Below the pieces are notes generated by a model. The model saw nothing but the letters and a program-made list of their open reading frames with translations, was not told where the DNA came from and ran no database searches. Positions 34,330 through 44,216 of a stretch of 51,937 nt of DNA are shown piece after piece. Origin of the DNA: DASWIP01 sp036397635 (GTDB lineage Bacteria; Actinomycetota; AC-67); NCBI GenBank assembly GCA_036397635.1, contig DASWIP010000106.1, forward strand, positions 1 through 51,937, read 5' to 3'. The position numbers were made by a program, and so were the translations under genes. How positions within the stretch are numbered: the stretch's first letter is position 1; every line of letters begins with the position of its first letter.

Positions 34330-34782
34330 TCAGCCGCCGCTACCGCTCAGCTCGGGATCGACCAGCGGGGTGATGATCTTCGTCGCGGTCGCCTTGACGG
34401 CGATCTTGTCCTTCTGGTCCACGAAGACCGCTTCGACGTGAGCCATCCGCTTGCCGCGATGCAACACCTCGGCCACGATGGTCAGCGTGCCGACGGAGAC
34501 CGGACGGAAGAACGACACCCGCAGATCCGCGGTGGTGAAGACTTCGTCGTCGGGCATGGTCGAGAACATGGCCAGGCTCACGAACGAGTCGGCGAGCGCC
34601 GCGAGATAGCCCCCGAACACCGCGCCCATCGCATGGAAGAAAGCAGGATCGACCGTCCAGGTCCCCCACACGCGCCCGGGTTCCCATCCCTCGATCGGGG
34701 GCAGCTTCAACGTCGTCACCATCGGTGGTGGCTCGCCGGTCCCGTCGACGATCTGATCCAGGATGGTCGAGGCTATCGTCAC
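34330..34782 (-). CDS. PaaI-type acyl-CoA thioesterase (hotdog fold)
   Basis: A 150-residue hotdog thioesterase from GTG 34782 behind a GGGGGAG ribosome site. It shows MGAVFGGYLAALADSFVSLA, the HGG-like helix region of PaaI/thioesterase superfamily proteins, then TADLRVSFFRPV and HVEAVFVDQKDKIAVKATAT. It would release free acid from acyl-CoA, for instance to recycle CoA. Transcribed leftward, it lies 24 bases downstream of the ThDP enzyme and likely shares its operon. It is convergent with the CaiB gene. Confidence 0.85.
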   Translation of the reverse strand: MTIASTILDQIVDGTGEPPPMVTTLKLPPIEGWEPGRVWGTWTVDPAFFHAMGAVFGGYLAALADSFVSLAMFSTMPDDEVFTTADLRVSFFRPVSVGTLTIVAEVLHRGKRMAHVEAVFVDQKDKIAVKATATKIITPLVDPELSGSGG

Positions 34783-34806
34783 AACTCCCCCCTCGAACGG
34801 CTCCGC

Positions 34807-36450
34807 TCAGAGCATGGACATCATGGCGCCGACCATCTCGGTGACCGGGCTGACAACGCCCGGCTGCGTGATCACGTTGACGACCGCGACCTTGCCCGAC
34901 GCCAGCGCCCGATCGATCGCGGGGCCGACCTCCTCGGAATCCTCGACGCGCTCGGCGTGACCGCCGAACGCCTCCGCCACCTTCTCGTACGCGTGCACCT
35001 CGAGCTTGGTGATGTCGGTCTGCTTGCCGAACTGCTTGCCCTGCTCGTGACGGATGTTGCCCCACGCGCCGTTGTTCGCGATCACCACGACGAAGGGAAG
35101 CCCGTGCCGCGCGGCCGTCTCGATCTCGGCCATGCCGAAGCCGAACGATCCGTCCCCGATCGCCAGGATCACCTCACGTTCGGGCGCCGCCGCCTTCGCG
35201 CCGAGCGCGTAGGGCACCCCCACCCCGATGGTGCCGAGCGCGTCGTGGGTCCCAAGGAACGAACCGGGTCGGTAGGCGGGGAAGGTCGTGTAGCACCACG
35301 TGTGGATGTCGCCGCCGTCGCTGATCAAGATCCGCTCGGCGGAGCCGCGCGCGGCGATCTCGCCGGCCATCCGCCCGGGCGGCACAGGTGATCCCGTCAG
35401 CGGCCTGGTCTGGTCGATCCAGCCTTGGTGCATCGCAGCGCCGAAGTCCATCGCTTGCTTGAGCCACTCGTCCTTGGGCTTGCCGTCCCAGGCCTCGGCG
35501 AGCTGCTCGAGGACCACGCGCGCATCGCCGAGCAGCGCGAGATCCGGCGTGCGGTTCAGCCCGACCGACACGGGCTCGATGTCGACCTGGATCAGCTTCT
35601 CGTGGCCCTGCCACAGCGGGGGTCCGCCCTGGGTGACGCTCGCGTCCAGCTTGGATCCCACCAGCAGGACCGCGTCGGCCTGCGAGAGCACGAGCCCACC
35701 CTCGGACAGCGGCCCGAGCGAGATGTCGTCGCCGTCGGGCACCAGGCCGCGCGCGGCGTTCAGCGTCGTGATCGGGATGCGCGCGCGCTCGCAGAACGCG
35801 CGCAGCGCGTCGCCCGCGCCCGACCAGAACGCGCCGCCCCCGGCGATGATCATGGGCTTCTCGGCCTCGACGAGCATCTGCACCGCGCGCGCGACGGCGG
35901 CAGGGTTCGCCCCAGCCGGCTCGGGCATCACCACAGGCCGCACGTCCACCGACGCTTCGCCCTTCAGCACCGTATGCGGGATCTCGAGCATCACCGCGCC
36001 CGGCCGCCCCGCCAGCATGCGCCGCCACGCGAGCTCGAGGAAGTAACCGATGCGCTCGGTCTCGGTGCAGGTCTCGGCCCACTTGGTGACGCCGGCGACG
36101 ACCGCGCGCCCGTCGATGTCCTGGAACGAACCGGTGTAGCGCCTCGACAGCGACGTCTTCCCCGCCAGCAGCAACACCGGCGACCCGCAGGTGTTCGCGA
36201 CGGCCAGGCCGGTGACGGCATTCGTCACACCGGGACCCGCGGTGACGATGGCGACGCCGGGCCGCCCGGTGACGCGCGCGAAAGCCTCGGCCGCCAGCAC
36301 CGCGCCCTGCTCGTGGCGTGTGCCGATCACCTGGATGCCCTCGTCGGCGCAGCCGTCCAGGATCGGCAGCACATGCTCACCGGAGAGCGCGAACACGTGC
36401 GTCACGCCGTTCGCCTTCAACCACGCCGCTGTGATAGCTCCGCCACGCAT
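34807..36450 (-). CDS. thiamine-diphosphate-dependent enzyme, 2-hydroxyacyl-CoA lyase / oxalyl-CoA decarboxylase-like
   Basis: A 547-residue ThDP enzyme of the acetolactate synthase superfamily. The catalytic Glu is E47 in GTRHEQGAVLAAEAFAR, and the cofactor motif is AIGDGSFGFGMAEIETA followed about 25 residues later by ANNGAWGN. The N-terminal, central (IIAGGGAFWSGAGDALRAF) and C-terminal domains are all present and of normal length. ALS, 2-hydroxyacyl-CoA lyase and oxalyl-CoA decarboxylase cannot be told apart by eye. The nearby CaiB/BaiF transferase and thioesterase favour an acyl-CoA substrate and hence the last two. It is divergent from the secreted protein at 36587. Confidence 0.85.
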   Translation of the reverse strand: MRGGAITAAWLKANGVTHVFALSGEHVLPILDGCADEGIQVIGTRHEQGAVLAAEAFARVTGRPGVAIVTAGPGVTNAVTGLAVANTCGSPVLLLAGKTSLSRRYTGSFQDIDGRAVVAGVTKWAETCTETERIGYFLELAWRRMLAGRPGAVMLEIPHTVLKGEASVDVRPVVMPEPAGANPAAVARAVQMLVEAEKPMIIAGGGAFWSGAGDALRAFCERARIPITTLNAARGLVPDGDDISLGPLSEGGLVLSQADAVLLVGSKLDASVTQGGPPLWQGHEKLIQVDIEPVSVGLNRTPDLALLGDARVVLEQLAEAWDGKPKDEWLKQAMDFGAAMHQGWIDQTRPLTGSPVPPGRMAGEIAARGSAERILISDGGDIHTWCYTTFPAYRPGSFLGTHDALGTIGVGVPYALGAKAAAPEREVILAIGDGSFGFGMAEIETAARHGLPFVVVIANNGAWGNIRHEQGKQFGKQTDITKLEVHAYEKVAEAFGGHAERVEDSEEVGPAIDRALASGKVAVVNVITQPGVVSPVTEMVGAMMSML

Positions 36451-36586
36451 GCTCGAACCTCCCGGATCGCGAACGTCCCGACCCTACGGAAGCACACGCT
36501 CGACCGCGCGCGCCACCCTGGCCTCGGCAGGTCCCGGCCTACCCCGCGCCGAACCACAGGGCGACCAGAGCGAAGGGAGACCCACG

Positions 36587-37153
36587 ATGCGGAAGCTACT
36601 CGTCGCACTTGCGGTGATCGCAACAGCCGGGGCGCTGCCTGCCGCGCGCGCCGACCACGATCCGGCCCACGATCCGCGGCACAACCCCAACTGCGCATGG
36701 GATTCCAGCCGCTCGGCCGACTGGGACGGCGATGGACAGCCGGATCACATGGTGCTCGGCGTCGCGCACAACACCAGCTTCCCCCGCCAGGTCGTGACCA
36801 TGACCGAGCCTTATACCGGGATGGATCACGTTCCCCCGTTCTTCGGCAGCGACGACGGGCCCGACAACGCCACCGTCGTGGTTCAGGGTGACCACCGGAT
36901 GCTCGGGGCGAACCCGGCGCACACCGAGGAGGGCGATCCCGAGCAGCAGCACAACGGCGCGATCCGCGCGCACGTGGACTACGACGACGTCGAGAACGGT
37001 CGCACGCCGCGCGCCGAGTGGGGCTTCGGGATCTACGAGGCGAACCATCTCGTGATGGCCTGCGGTTCGACCGACGGCGATCCCGAGGCTGCCGCGTGCC
37101 TGGCCGGCAACGAGATCTACCGGATGACCGACGAGGATTGCCCCGAGGACTGA
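36587..37153 (+). CDS. small secreted His/Asp-rich protein of unknown function
   Basis: A 188-residue protein from ATG 36587 with AAGGGAGA upstream. The signal peptide is MRKLLVALAVIATAGALPA with cleavage near ARADH. The mature part is rich in His and Asp: DHDPAHDPRHNPNC, a calcium-binding-like DWDGDGQPDH, AHTEEGDPEQQHNG. One Cys pair (MACGST, AACLAG) and a third Cys near the end are visible. The DxDGDGxxD motif is typical of Ca2+-binding FG-GAP or dockerin-like loops. No family is recognised. The 136-bp divergent gap before it should contain its promoter. Confidence 0.75.
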   Translation: MRKLLVALAVIATAGALPAARADHDPAHDPRHNPNCAWDSSRSADWDGDGQPDHMVLGVAHNTSFPRQVVTMTEPYTGMDHVPPFFGSDDGPDNATVVVQGDHRMLGANPAHTEEGDPEQQHNGAIRAHVDYDDVENGRTPRAEWGFGIYEANHLVMACGSTDGDPEAAACLAGNEIYRMTDEDCPED

Positions 37154-37218
37154 CGCTGGCCTGATCCGACGCCGCTTCGTAGGATGCCCGGGATCCCGGG
37201 AGTCGGCGAGGTGGCGCG

Positions 37219-38847
<1,629 letters not shown>

Positions 38848-38849
38848 GC

Positions 38850-38879
38850 ATCGAGGCCGCGCGTGCGCGCGGCCTCGAT
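38850..38879. terminator. bidirectional terminator-like hairpin
   Basis: A perfect 13-bp stem, ATCGAGGCCGCGC (38850-38862) and GCGCGGCCTCGAT (38867-38879), with a GTGC loop. It lies three bases after the acyl-CoA synthetase stop and 17 bases before the stop of the convergent secreted-protein gene, ideally placed to end both. No long T-run is present, as is common in high-GC actinobacteria. Confidence 0.8.
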
Positions 38880-38895
38880 CGGGTCGTCTGGCAGA

Positions 38896-39414
38896 CTACG
38901 CGGGCGGGTTGGGCACGCAGTCGGCGCCCTCGTCCGGCCCCGGGTTCGCCCAGCTCTGCCGGTAGCCGTCGCCGCGCACCGTCCCGGTCTCACCCTCGTC
39001 GCGGCTGCAGTACAGGCCGCTCTTGTTACCGCTCTTGCCACTGGCCTGGGCCGTGATCCATCCGGCCGGGAACGGCTGATCGGGATCGCTGTCCAGGATC
39101 ACGCGACCGCCTTGCTCGCTTTGCGAGAGCTGCACGATCAGGCGGCCATGCTGGTTGCCCACGCCTTCGTCGCTACACGCCTCGACCTGCGCACCGTCGC
39201 TGGTCTGGTTCACGTGCAGATTCACACCCGCCGGTTCGACCGGCAGCTTGCCGTTCTCGCCGCAGTGGATCTGATGGTCGTCGGAGTCCTTGCAGGATCC
39301 GGCCGCGGTGTGCTGATGGCCGGTCACATCGCATCCGCCGTCGGCGAGAGAGACGCCGCCTGCGATCGTCATGACCGCCAGGGCTCCTATCGCCAGGAGC
39401 AGCTTGCCTCGCAT
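38896..39414 (-). CDS. small secreted Cys-rich protein of unknown function
   Basis: A 172-residue protein with AGGAGG seven bases before ATG 39414. The signal peptide is MRGKLLLAIGALAVMTIAGG with cleavage after about SLADG. The mature part has six Cys, as GGCDVTGHQ, GSCKDSDD, IHCGENG, EACSDEG, LYCSRDEG and DCVPN. That suggests three disulfides. It has no membrane anchor and no family I recognise. It is a single-gene unit, bounded by a hairpin on one side and 154 bp on the other, which includes three 10-bp repeats. Confidence 0.75.
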   Translation of the reverse strand: MRGKLLLAIGALAVMTIAGGVSLADGGCDVTGHQHTAAGSCKDSDDHQIHCGENGKLPVEPAGVNLHVNQTSDGAQVEACSDEGVGNQHGRLIVQLSQSEQGGRVILDSDPDQPFPAGWITAQASGKSGNKSGLYCSRDEGETGTVRGDGYRQSWANPGPDEGADCVPNPPA

Positions 39415-39540
39415 CAGTCGTCCTCCTGTGCTCGGGGGTTCGCATCAGGAGTTCTACGGCCATGGGTCGACCTCCTTCCCGAGAAGTGTCGAGCGTCCCC
39501 AGCCGGTCGGTCCACACACTTGGGATGAAAGCGGGGATGC

Positions 39541-39570
39541 GGCAGCGTCGGGCAGCATCAGGCAGCGTCT
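39541..39570. repeat. three tandem 10-bp repeats before the CoA-transferase stop
   Basis: GGCAGCGTCG, GGCAGCATCA and GGCAGCGTCT follow one another, ending at the stop codon of the fused CoA-transferase gene. They have no clear function and may be slippage products. Confidence 0.6.
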
Positions 39571-41296
39571 AGGTCCTGAACCAACCCTGGGGATCCATCA
39601 AGCGCAGGGTCCGAAGCTCTTCTCGGGTTGGTGGGGCGACCCGCTCGACCGTCCGGGCCACCCGCAGGTCCCAGCCGCAGCGCGCGCGGCATTCGCGCAC
39701 CGAAGACTCGGCGTCGTCGCCGTAGACGCCGGTGAGGATCAGCTCATCATCCTCGCGCCGGTACACGCCCAGCGTCGAGACCAGCATTTGCACCCGCTCG
39801 CCCGGCCCAGTGACGTACGGGACCTGCTCGCAGAATCGGTCGCGCTCTTGGGAGACGACGATCACGCTCTCGGACGCGCAGGTGATCACGTCGTTCGCGC
39901 CACCGGAGCCCATCAGGAGCTGCTCGCCCGGGATCAGCGTCGAGTTGATGTTGCCGCGTCTGTCGACCTGCGCCGCACCGAGCGCGCCGATCGAGCGCGC
40001 GCGACCACCGCCGATCAGCACCCCCACGGTCTGCTCGATGTCGGCGAGCATGGTGCAGGTTGGGAAGTTGCGCTGGTTGAACAGGATCGGCTCGCCGGGG
40101 CGCGGCCAGTACCCGACCAGGCCCATCTCGGCGACCAGGTCGATGATGGCGCCGCGGTCGGCGAGGTCGTACGCGGCCAGCCACGCGGCCAGGTTCGCCA
40201 TCCCCGCGCCCGCGAGCATGGTCGTGTACCCGTTGGCTTCGATGCGTTCGGCGAGCGCGCGAGCGCCCGCGACGATCGCGGTCTCGAGCGCGTTCGGCGT
40301 TTCATCCAGATCCAGATCGACGGTCGCTGCGTCGAGCTGCTCGCGCCATCCGTCGGGATCCGAGCGGCGCCGCAGTGACGCGATCCGGTCCGGACCGAGC
40401 TTGGCGAGGTAGGCATCGTGCGTGTCGGGCTCGAGCAGCCATTCAGCGATCCACGCGTCCATGGCGCCCGGATCGCGCGAGACATCACGAAGGTCGACCC
40501 AGAACTCCCAGTCCTCGCCATACGCGGTCGCCCCCGCGATGCCCGCCGGCTGCAGGCCGCCTGGATGCGCGCCGTAGGGCACCTCGACCACGGCGAGCAC
40601 CGCGCTGCTCGGCAACCGGGTCATGTGCGCATTCGCGCGGATCACGTCGGGCTCGACGATCCGATCCACCGTCACGATGCAGCCGCGTCGGGCGGCCAAC
40701 GCCCCCCAGACGTTCTCCATCAACGGTGGTGCGAACAGCACGTTTCCCTCGGCGTCGGCCGCGGGAGCGTGCAAGATGCTCACGTCGGGCAGCAGCGCCG
40801 GGATCAGCACCGTCCCGTCGTCGAGGACGCGCACGTCGTTCTCCTCCGCCATGCTTGACCCCGCGAGCGAGCGCGTCGTCGTCCACGCCACGCCGCGCGC
40901 GGCGGCCTGAAGGCGCTGCGCGTAGGTCAGGATCGACCAATGCTCGAACGCGATACCGGCATCCCATGCGCGCTGGTAAACGCGGTTCGGCCCAGGACTC
41001 CAGTACGAGTTGCCCGACCACGACGTGACGATCTTGCGCGCCAGCCCGGCGTGCACGAGCGGGGCCAGTGGTGTGGTCATCTGCACCGCGAGCAGCGTGA
41101 ACCCCGGATCCGCGCCGTGATGCTGACGGAGAAGCTCCCAGAACCCCGCGCTGCCGCGTGCGTGCGTCAGCCCAAGATGAACCGCGTCACCGGCCCGCAC
41201 GTGCGACGCGACGGCGTCCCGGAGCGACGCCACCTTCGGCGCGCGCGGCCCCCGGACCCGGAAGCGTCGCTCGATCCACTCACGGTCATCCCCCAT
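39569..41296 (-). CDS. fused class I CoA-transferase (IpdA/IpdB or glutaconate CoA-transferase-like)
   Basis: 575 residues combining the alpha half (about 20-300; ASLRDAVASHVRAGDAVHLG, LAVVEVPYGAHPGGL) and the beta half (about 330-575; NALETAIVAGARALAERIEA, IGALGAAQVDRRGNINSTLI, DRFCEQVPYVTGPGERVQM). The beta half resembles IpdB and the alpha half IpdA-type chains, which open a steroid ring in mycobacteria; members of the same family transfer CoA to glutaconate or 3-oxoacids. Separate subunits are usual, so this is a fusion. No ribosome site is visible: a hairpin abuts ATG 41296, so leaderless translation or a start downstream (for example GTG in KVASLRD) is possible. Confidence 0.8.
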   Translation of the reverse strand: MGDDREWIERRFRVRGPRAPKVASLRDAVASHVRAGDAVHLGLTHARGSAGFWELLRQHHGADPGFTLLAVQMTTPLAPLVHAGLARKIVTSWSGNSYWSPGPNRVYQRAWDAGIAFEHWSILTYAQRLQAAARGVAWTTTRSLAGSSMAEENDVRVLDDGTVLIPALLPDVSILHAPAADAEGNVLFAPPLMENVWGALAARRGCIVTVDRIVEPDVIRANAHMTRLPSSAVLAVVEVPYGAHPGGLQPAGIAGATAYGEDWEFWVDLRDVSRDPGAMDAWIAEWLLEPDTHDAYLAKLGPDRIASLRRRSDPDGWREQLDAATVDLDLDETPNALETAIVAGARALAERIEANGYTTMLAGAGMANLAAWLAAYDLADRGAIIDLVAEMGLVGYWPRPGEPILFNQRNFPTCTMLADIEQTVGVLIGGGRARSIGALGAAQVDRRGNINSTLIPGEQLLMGSGGANDVITCASESVIVVSQERDRFCEQVPYVTGPGERVQMLVSTLGVYRREDDELILTGVYGDDAESSVRECRARCGWDLRVARTVERVAPPTREELRTLRLMDPQGWFRT

Positions 41297-41322
41297 GCGT
41301 CCGGCAGCGTAGCGCCGGACGC
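41297..41322. terminator. hairpin directly in front of the CoA-transferase start codon
   Basis: A perfect 9-bp stem, GCGTCCGGC (41297-41305) and GCCGGACGC (41314-41322), with an 8-base loop. Its inner end touches ATG 41296. It lies just after the repeat-protein stop at 41339, so it may terminate that transcript and, if read through, occlude translation of the CoA-transferase. Confidence 0.55.
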
Positions 41323-41338
41323 GAAGGGGATGTCCGAT

Positions 41339-42841
41339 CTAGTACTCGTAGTAGTCCCAGCACCCGTACACGAAGCCCGGACGGGTGACCGGCACGACGA
41401 GACCGAGACCGGTTCCCCCGACGAGGGCGTATGTGCGCGCGGCCGCATAGTTGTTGCGGTACGTCCGCTCGTAGTCGTAGCTACAGATCTGCGCGTGGAT
41501 GATCGCGTCCCCGATCGCTCCGGCGGCGTTCCACTGGAACGTCTCGCTGACGGACTCACCAGGTCGGAGCCGACCCAGTTCGACCTCACCCAAGGAGTAC
41601 AGCGCGCGGTCGGACCGCATCTCGACCCACACCGAGGCGTACCCACCGTCCGAGCGCTTGTTTCCCAGGTTCGAGAACTCGACCGCGATGTCCTGTTCCC
41701 AGCCCAGGCTGACCGGCAGATCGGTGCCGGCCGCGCTCAGGGGGACCATCTTCGCCTCCAGAGAAGTGATCGCCAGGTCCGGCATAGGCGCGATGGCGAG
41801 GATGGCATCGATCCCGCCGACGTTCTCTCCCAGCGTCACCGATACGACGTCGGCGGTCGCGTACGAGCGCTTGTCGTTGAACCATTCGGACTCGTATTCG
41901 CCGTCCCAGCAGTCGTAGAACTGGACCTTGTAGTCACCGGCCCGCAACCCGAAGACCGTGTAGTCGCCGTCCCAGCTCTCGCCCCACGCGACCCAGTTGC
42001 CGGTTCCGGCGTCGAACACGTCGACGCACGCTAAATCGATCGGCGTTCCGTCCTCTTCCGTGATCACCCCGCTGATCGTCGCACCCAGAACGAGTTGGGC
42101 GTCGATCCCCGCGGTGTCCACGCCCGCCAGGACCGGGACCAGGTCCGCGTCCTCCCACGAGGGCTGATCGTCGTACCACTCGTTCACCCACCTGCTGTCG
42201 TGCGACGAGATCGTGGGCGAGCTGAGAGATGCCTCGCGAGGACGGAAGATCGGCGAGGGCACCTCATACCCGCAGGAACCGAAATGGACCCGGTAGCTCC
42301 CCGAGGGCAAGCCGAGGATCGTGTAGGTCCCATCGCCATCAGAAAAGGTGGAGGCGTAATGCCAGGGTTCGTCATCTTGCTCAACCGCCACGCAGATCGA
42401 GATCGGCTCGCCGGTCGTCTCGTCGGTTACGGTCCCCGAGATGCTGCCACCGAGCGACAGCGTCGCGTCGATCCCTTCGATGTGGTCCTGGCTGCCGAGG
42501 AGGATGTGCTCCGCCTCCCAGGCATCCCGCACGTCGTCGTACCATTCGCCGATGTATCCGGTGTCGTTGCAGTCGCTGAACTCGATGATGAACTCGCCGG
42601 GGTAGAGCGGGAGCGTGTACGTGCCGTCGGCAGCGGTCTGACCTTCATCGGCGTAGTAGTAGTCGTCCCATTCCCAGTCCCACTCGTAGGCGATGACGCA
42701 GATCCCTTCGAGGGGCAGCGAGGCCTCGTCGGTGACCGTCCCCGAGATCGCGGCCTCGCCATGGTCTGCGGCGGCGCCCCCGACCGTCAGCACGCTGGAC
42801 GCAACCACAGCCAGCGCCAGCACAACGCGGATCCTCCCCAT
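41339..42841 (-). CDS. secreted three-repeat beta-sandwich surface protein
   Basis: A 500-residue protein with signal peptide MGRIRVVLALAVVASSVLTV and cleavage near GGAAADH. Three tandem repeats follow (about residues 31-132, 133-253, 254-355). Each starts xISGTVTDE-like, has a Cys in ICV or ACVDV, then DGTYT, then SDC, GSCG or YDC, EWYDD-like and GIDAxL. They resemble carboxypeptidase-regulatory (CnaB/SdrB-type) domains, with one Cys pair per repeat suggesting a disulfide. The remainder (356-500) is CARDB-like (LAITSLEAKMVPLSA, NLGNKRSDGGYASVWV). The chain ends CWDYYEY, similar to the tail of the giant protein at 26360. It likely acts in cell-surface contact (inference). Confidence 0.82.
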   Translation of the reverse strand: MGRIRVVLALAVVASSVLTVGGAAADHGEAAISGTVTDEASLPLEGICVIAYEWDWEWDDYYYADEGQTAADGTYTLPLYPGEFIIEFSDCNDTGYIGEWYDDVRDAWEAEHILLGSQDHIEGIDATLSLGGSISGTVTDETTGEPISICVAVEQDDEPWHYASTFSDGDGTYTILGLPSGSYRVHFGSCGYEVPSPIFRPREASLSSPTISSHDSRWVNEWYDDQPSWEDADLVPVLAGVDTAGIDAQLVLGATISGVITEEDGTPIDLACVDVFDAGTGNWVAWGESWDGDYTVFGLRAGDYKVQFYDCWDGEYESEWFNDKRSYATADVVSVTLGENVGGIDAILAIAPMPDLAITSLEAKMVPLSAAGTDLPVSLGWEQDIAVEFSNLGNKRSDGGYASVWVEMRSDRALYSLGEVELGRLRPGESVSETFQWNAAGAIGDAIIHAQICSYDYERTYRNNYAAARTYALVGGTGLGLVVPVTRPGFVYGCWDYYEY

Positions 42842-42932
42842 CTCAGCCTCCCCCGGCCACGCCGGAAATGTCCCTTTCCCGGGATAGACGTTCGCCGGTG
42901 GCTTCGGGTTCCCTGTGTCCCGAAAGTGGAAG

Positions 42933-44099
42933 TCAGCGGGGGCGCGGGCCGCGCTTGTCGAGCAGCTTCGCGATCAGGTTCTTCTGGATCTCCACGGTGC
43001 CGGCGCCGATCGCCAGGCCCCGGACGTCTCGGAACATCCGCTCGACCGGGAACTCCCGCGAGTAGCCGTAGCCGCCGAGGACCTGGATCGCCTCGTTGGT
43101 GACCTCTTGGGCGATCACGTTGGCGAACCATTTGGCCTCCGCGGTCAGCAACGCGTCGGGGGGATGGCCATCGACCGCGGATCGAGCAGCGCGCCGCACC
43201 ATGAGCCTGGCCGCGTCCACCTTGGTCGCCATCTCCGCGAGCTTGAACCCGATCGCCTGGATCTCGATCAGGCGCTGCTTGCCGACCATCCGCTCCTGCG
43301 CGTACCGCAAGGCCTCATCCAGCGCCCCCGCCGCGACTCCGGTGCACATGGCGGCGTTGCCGCAGCGCTCGTGGTTGAACTCGCCGATGATCTGCTTGAA
43401 GGTGCTCCCCGACGGATCGCCCGCGATCAGCACGTCATCCGGTGCGACGCCTACGTCGTCGAAGGCGACCTCGGCCTCGGCCATCCCGCGCAAGCCCATC
43501 TTGTCGTGGATCTTCGTCACCGAGACCCCGGGCGCGTCGCGCGCAACCATGACCGCGCCGATCGCGCGCTCCCCCGCCTCGGGGAACCTGCACACGACCA
43601 TGTAGGCGCGCGCGTGGTGTCCGGCGGTCACGAAGTTCTTGTACGCATCAAGACGCCAGCCGTCGCCGTCGCGTTGCACGCGCGCGCGCATCTCCAACGC
43701 AGCGGAGCCCGCGTCGGGCTCGCTCATCCCGATCCCGATCAGCATCTCGCCGGAGGCGACCGCGGGAAGGTACCGCTGCTTCTGCTCCTCGGACCCGGCG
43801 GAGGCGATCCCGCGCGGCGGCCCGTTGAGGAACAGCTGCAACAGGATCGCGGTGCTCAGGCAGGCGCGCGCGATCTCCTCGAGCACGATGACGCCCTCGA
43901 CGTCGGACAGCCCCAACCCGCCGTAGGCCTCCGGAACGGTCAGCCCGCACAGCCCCTGGTCGGCGAGGATCTTCCAGTTCTCCTCGGGGAACTCCTCGTT
44001 CTCGTCCCAGCGAGCTGCTCGCGGACGGAATTCCCGGTCGGCGAGCGTCTGCGCCTGTGCGCGCAGGTCCTCTTGCAGGGGGGTGAGCGTGTCGTCCAT
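42933..44099 (-). CDS. acyl-CoA dehydrogenase
   Basis: A 388-residue FAD-dependent dehydrogenase from ATG 44099 (a TTG three codons earlier is an alternative). It shows PEAYGGLGLSDVEGVIVLEE, GMSEPDAGSAALEMRARV, DKMGLRGMAEAEVAFDDV, AIQVLGGYGYSREFPVERMF and the C-terminal AIGAGTVEIQKNLIAKLL. It lacks the Glu in the terminal IYEGT motif (here IGAGT), as in isovaleryl-CoA-type enzymes where the base comes from an earlier helix. It would introduce the alpha,beta double bond in an acyl-CoA. It is divergent from the TetR gene at 44217, which probably regulates it. Confidence 0.92.
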   Translation of the reverse strand: MDDTLTPLQEDLRAQAQTLADREFRPRAARWDENEEFPEENWKILADQGLCGLTVPEAYGGLGLSDVEGVIVLEEIARACLSTAILLQLFLNGPPRGIASAGSEEQKQRYLPAVASGEMLIGIGMSEPDAGSAALEMRARVQRDGDGWRLDAYKNFVTAGHHARAYMVVCRFPEAGERAIGAVMVARDAPGVSVTKIHDKMGLRGMAEAEVAFDDVGVAPDDVLIAGDPSGSTFKQIIGEFNHERCGNAAMCTGVAAGALDEALRYAQERMVGKQRLIEIQAIGFKLAEMATKVDAARLMVRRAARSAVDGHPPDALLTAEAKWFANVIAQEVTNEAIQVLGGYGYSREFPVERMFRDVRGLAIGAGTVEIQKNLIAKLLDKRGPRPR

Positions 44100-44143
44100 C
44101 GCGGCCAAGCATAATGCTGAGGGTGGTCGGCGCCGAGGAACGA

Positions 44144-44160
44144 GCGAGCACGCTGCTCGC
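44144..44160. promoter_or_regulatory. candidate TetR operator between the acyl-CoA dehydrogenase and TetR genes
   Basis: A perfect 7-3-7 inverted repeat, GCGAGCA, CGC, TGCTCGC, lies about midway in the 117-bp divergent gap, the normal place and size for a TetR-family operator controlling both genes. A second small palindrome, AGCATAATGCT (44108-44118), lies next to the dehydrogenase start and may be part of its promoter. Confidence 0.45.
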
Positions 44161-44216
44161 GGCGTAACGGACGCTTTCGCCGATGCGCCTTCGACGGGTC
44201 TGAGCCCTCATTCCCT

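Noticed and set aside
34219..35391. 390-codon plus-strand frame over the thioesterase and ThDP enzyme
   Set aside because: Antisense to two well-supported genes and composed of His/Arg/Asp-rich sequence typical of shadow frames.
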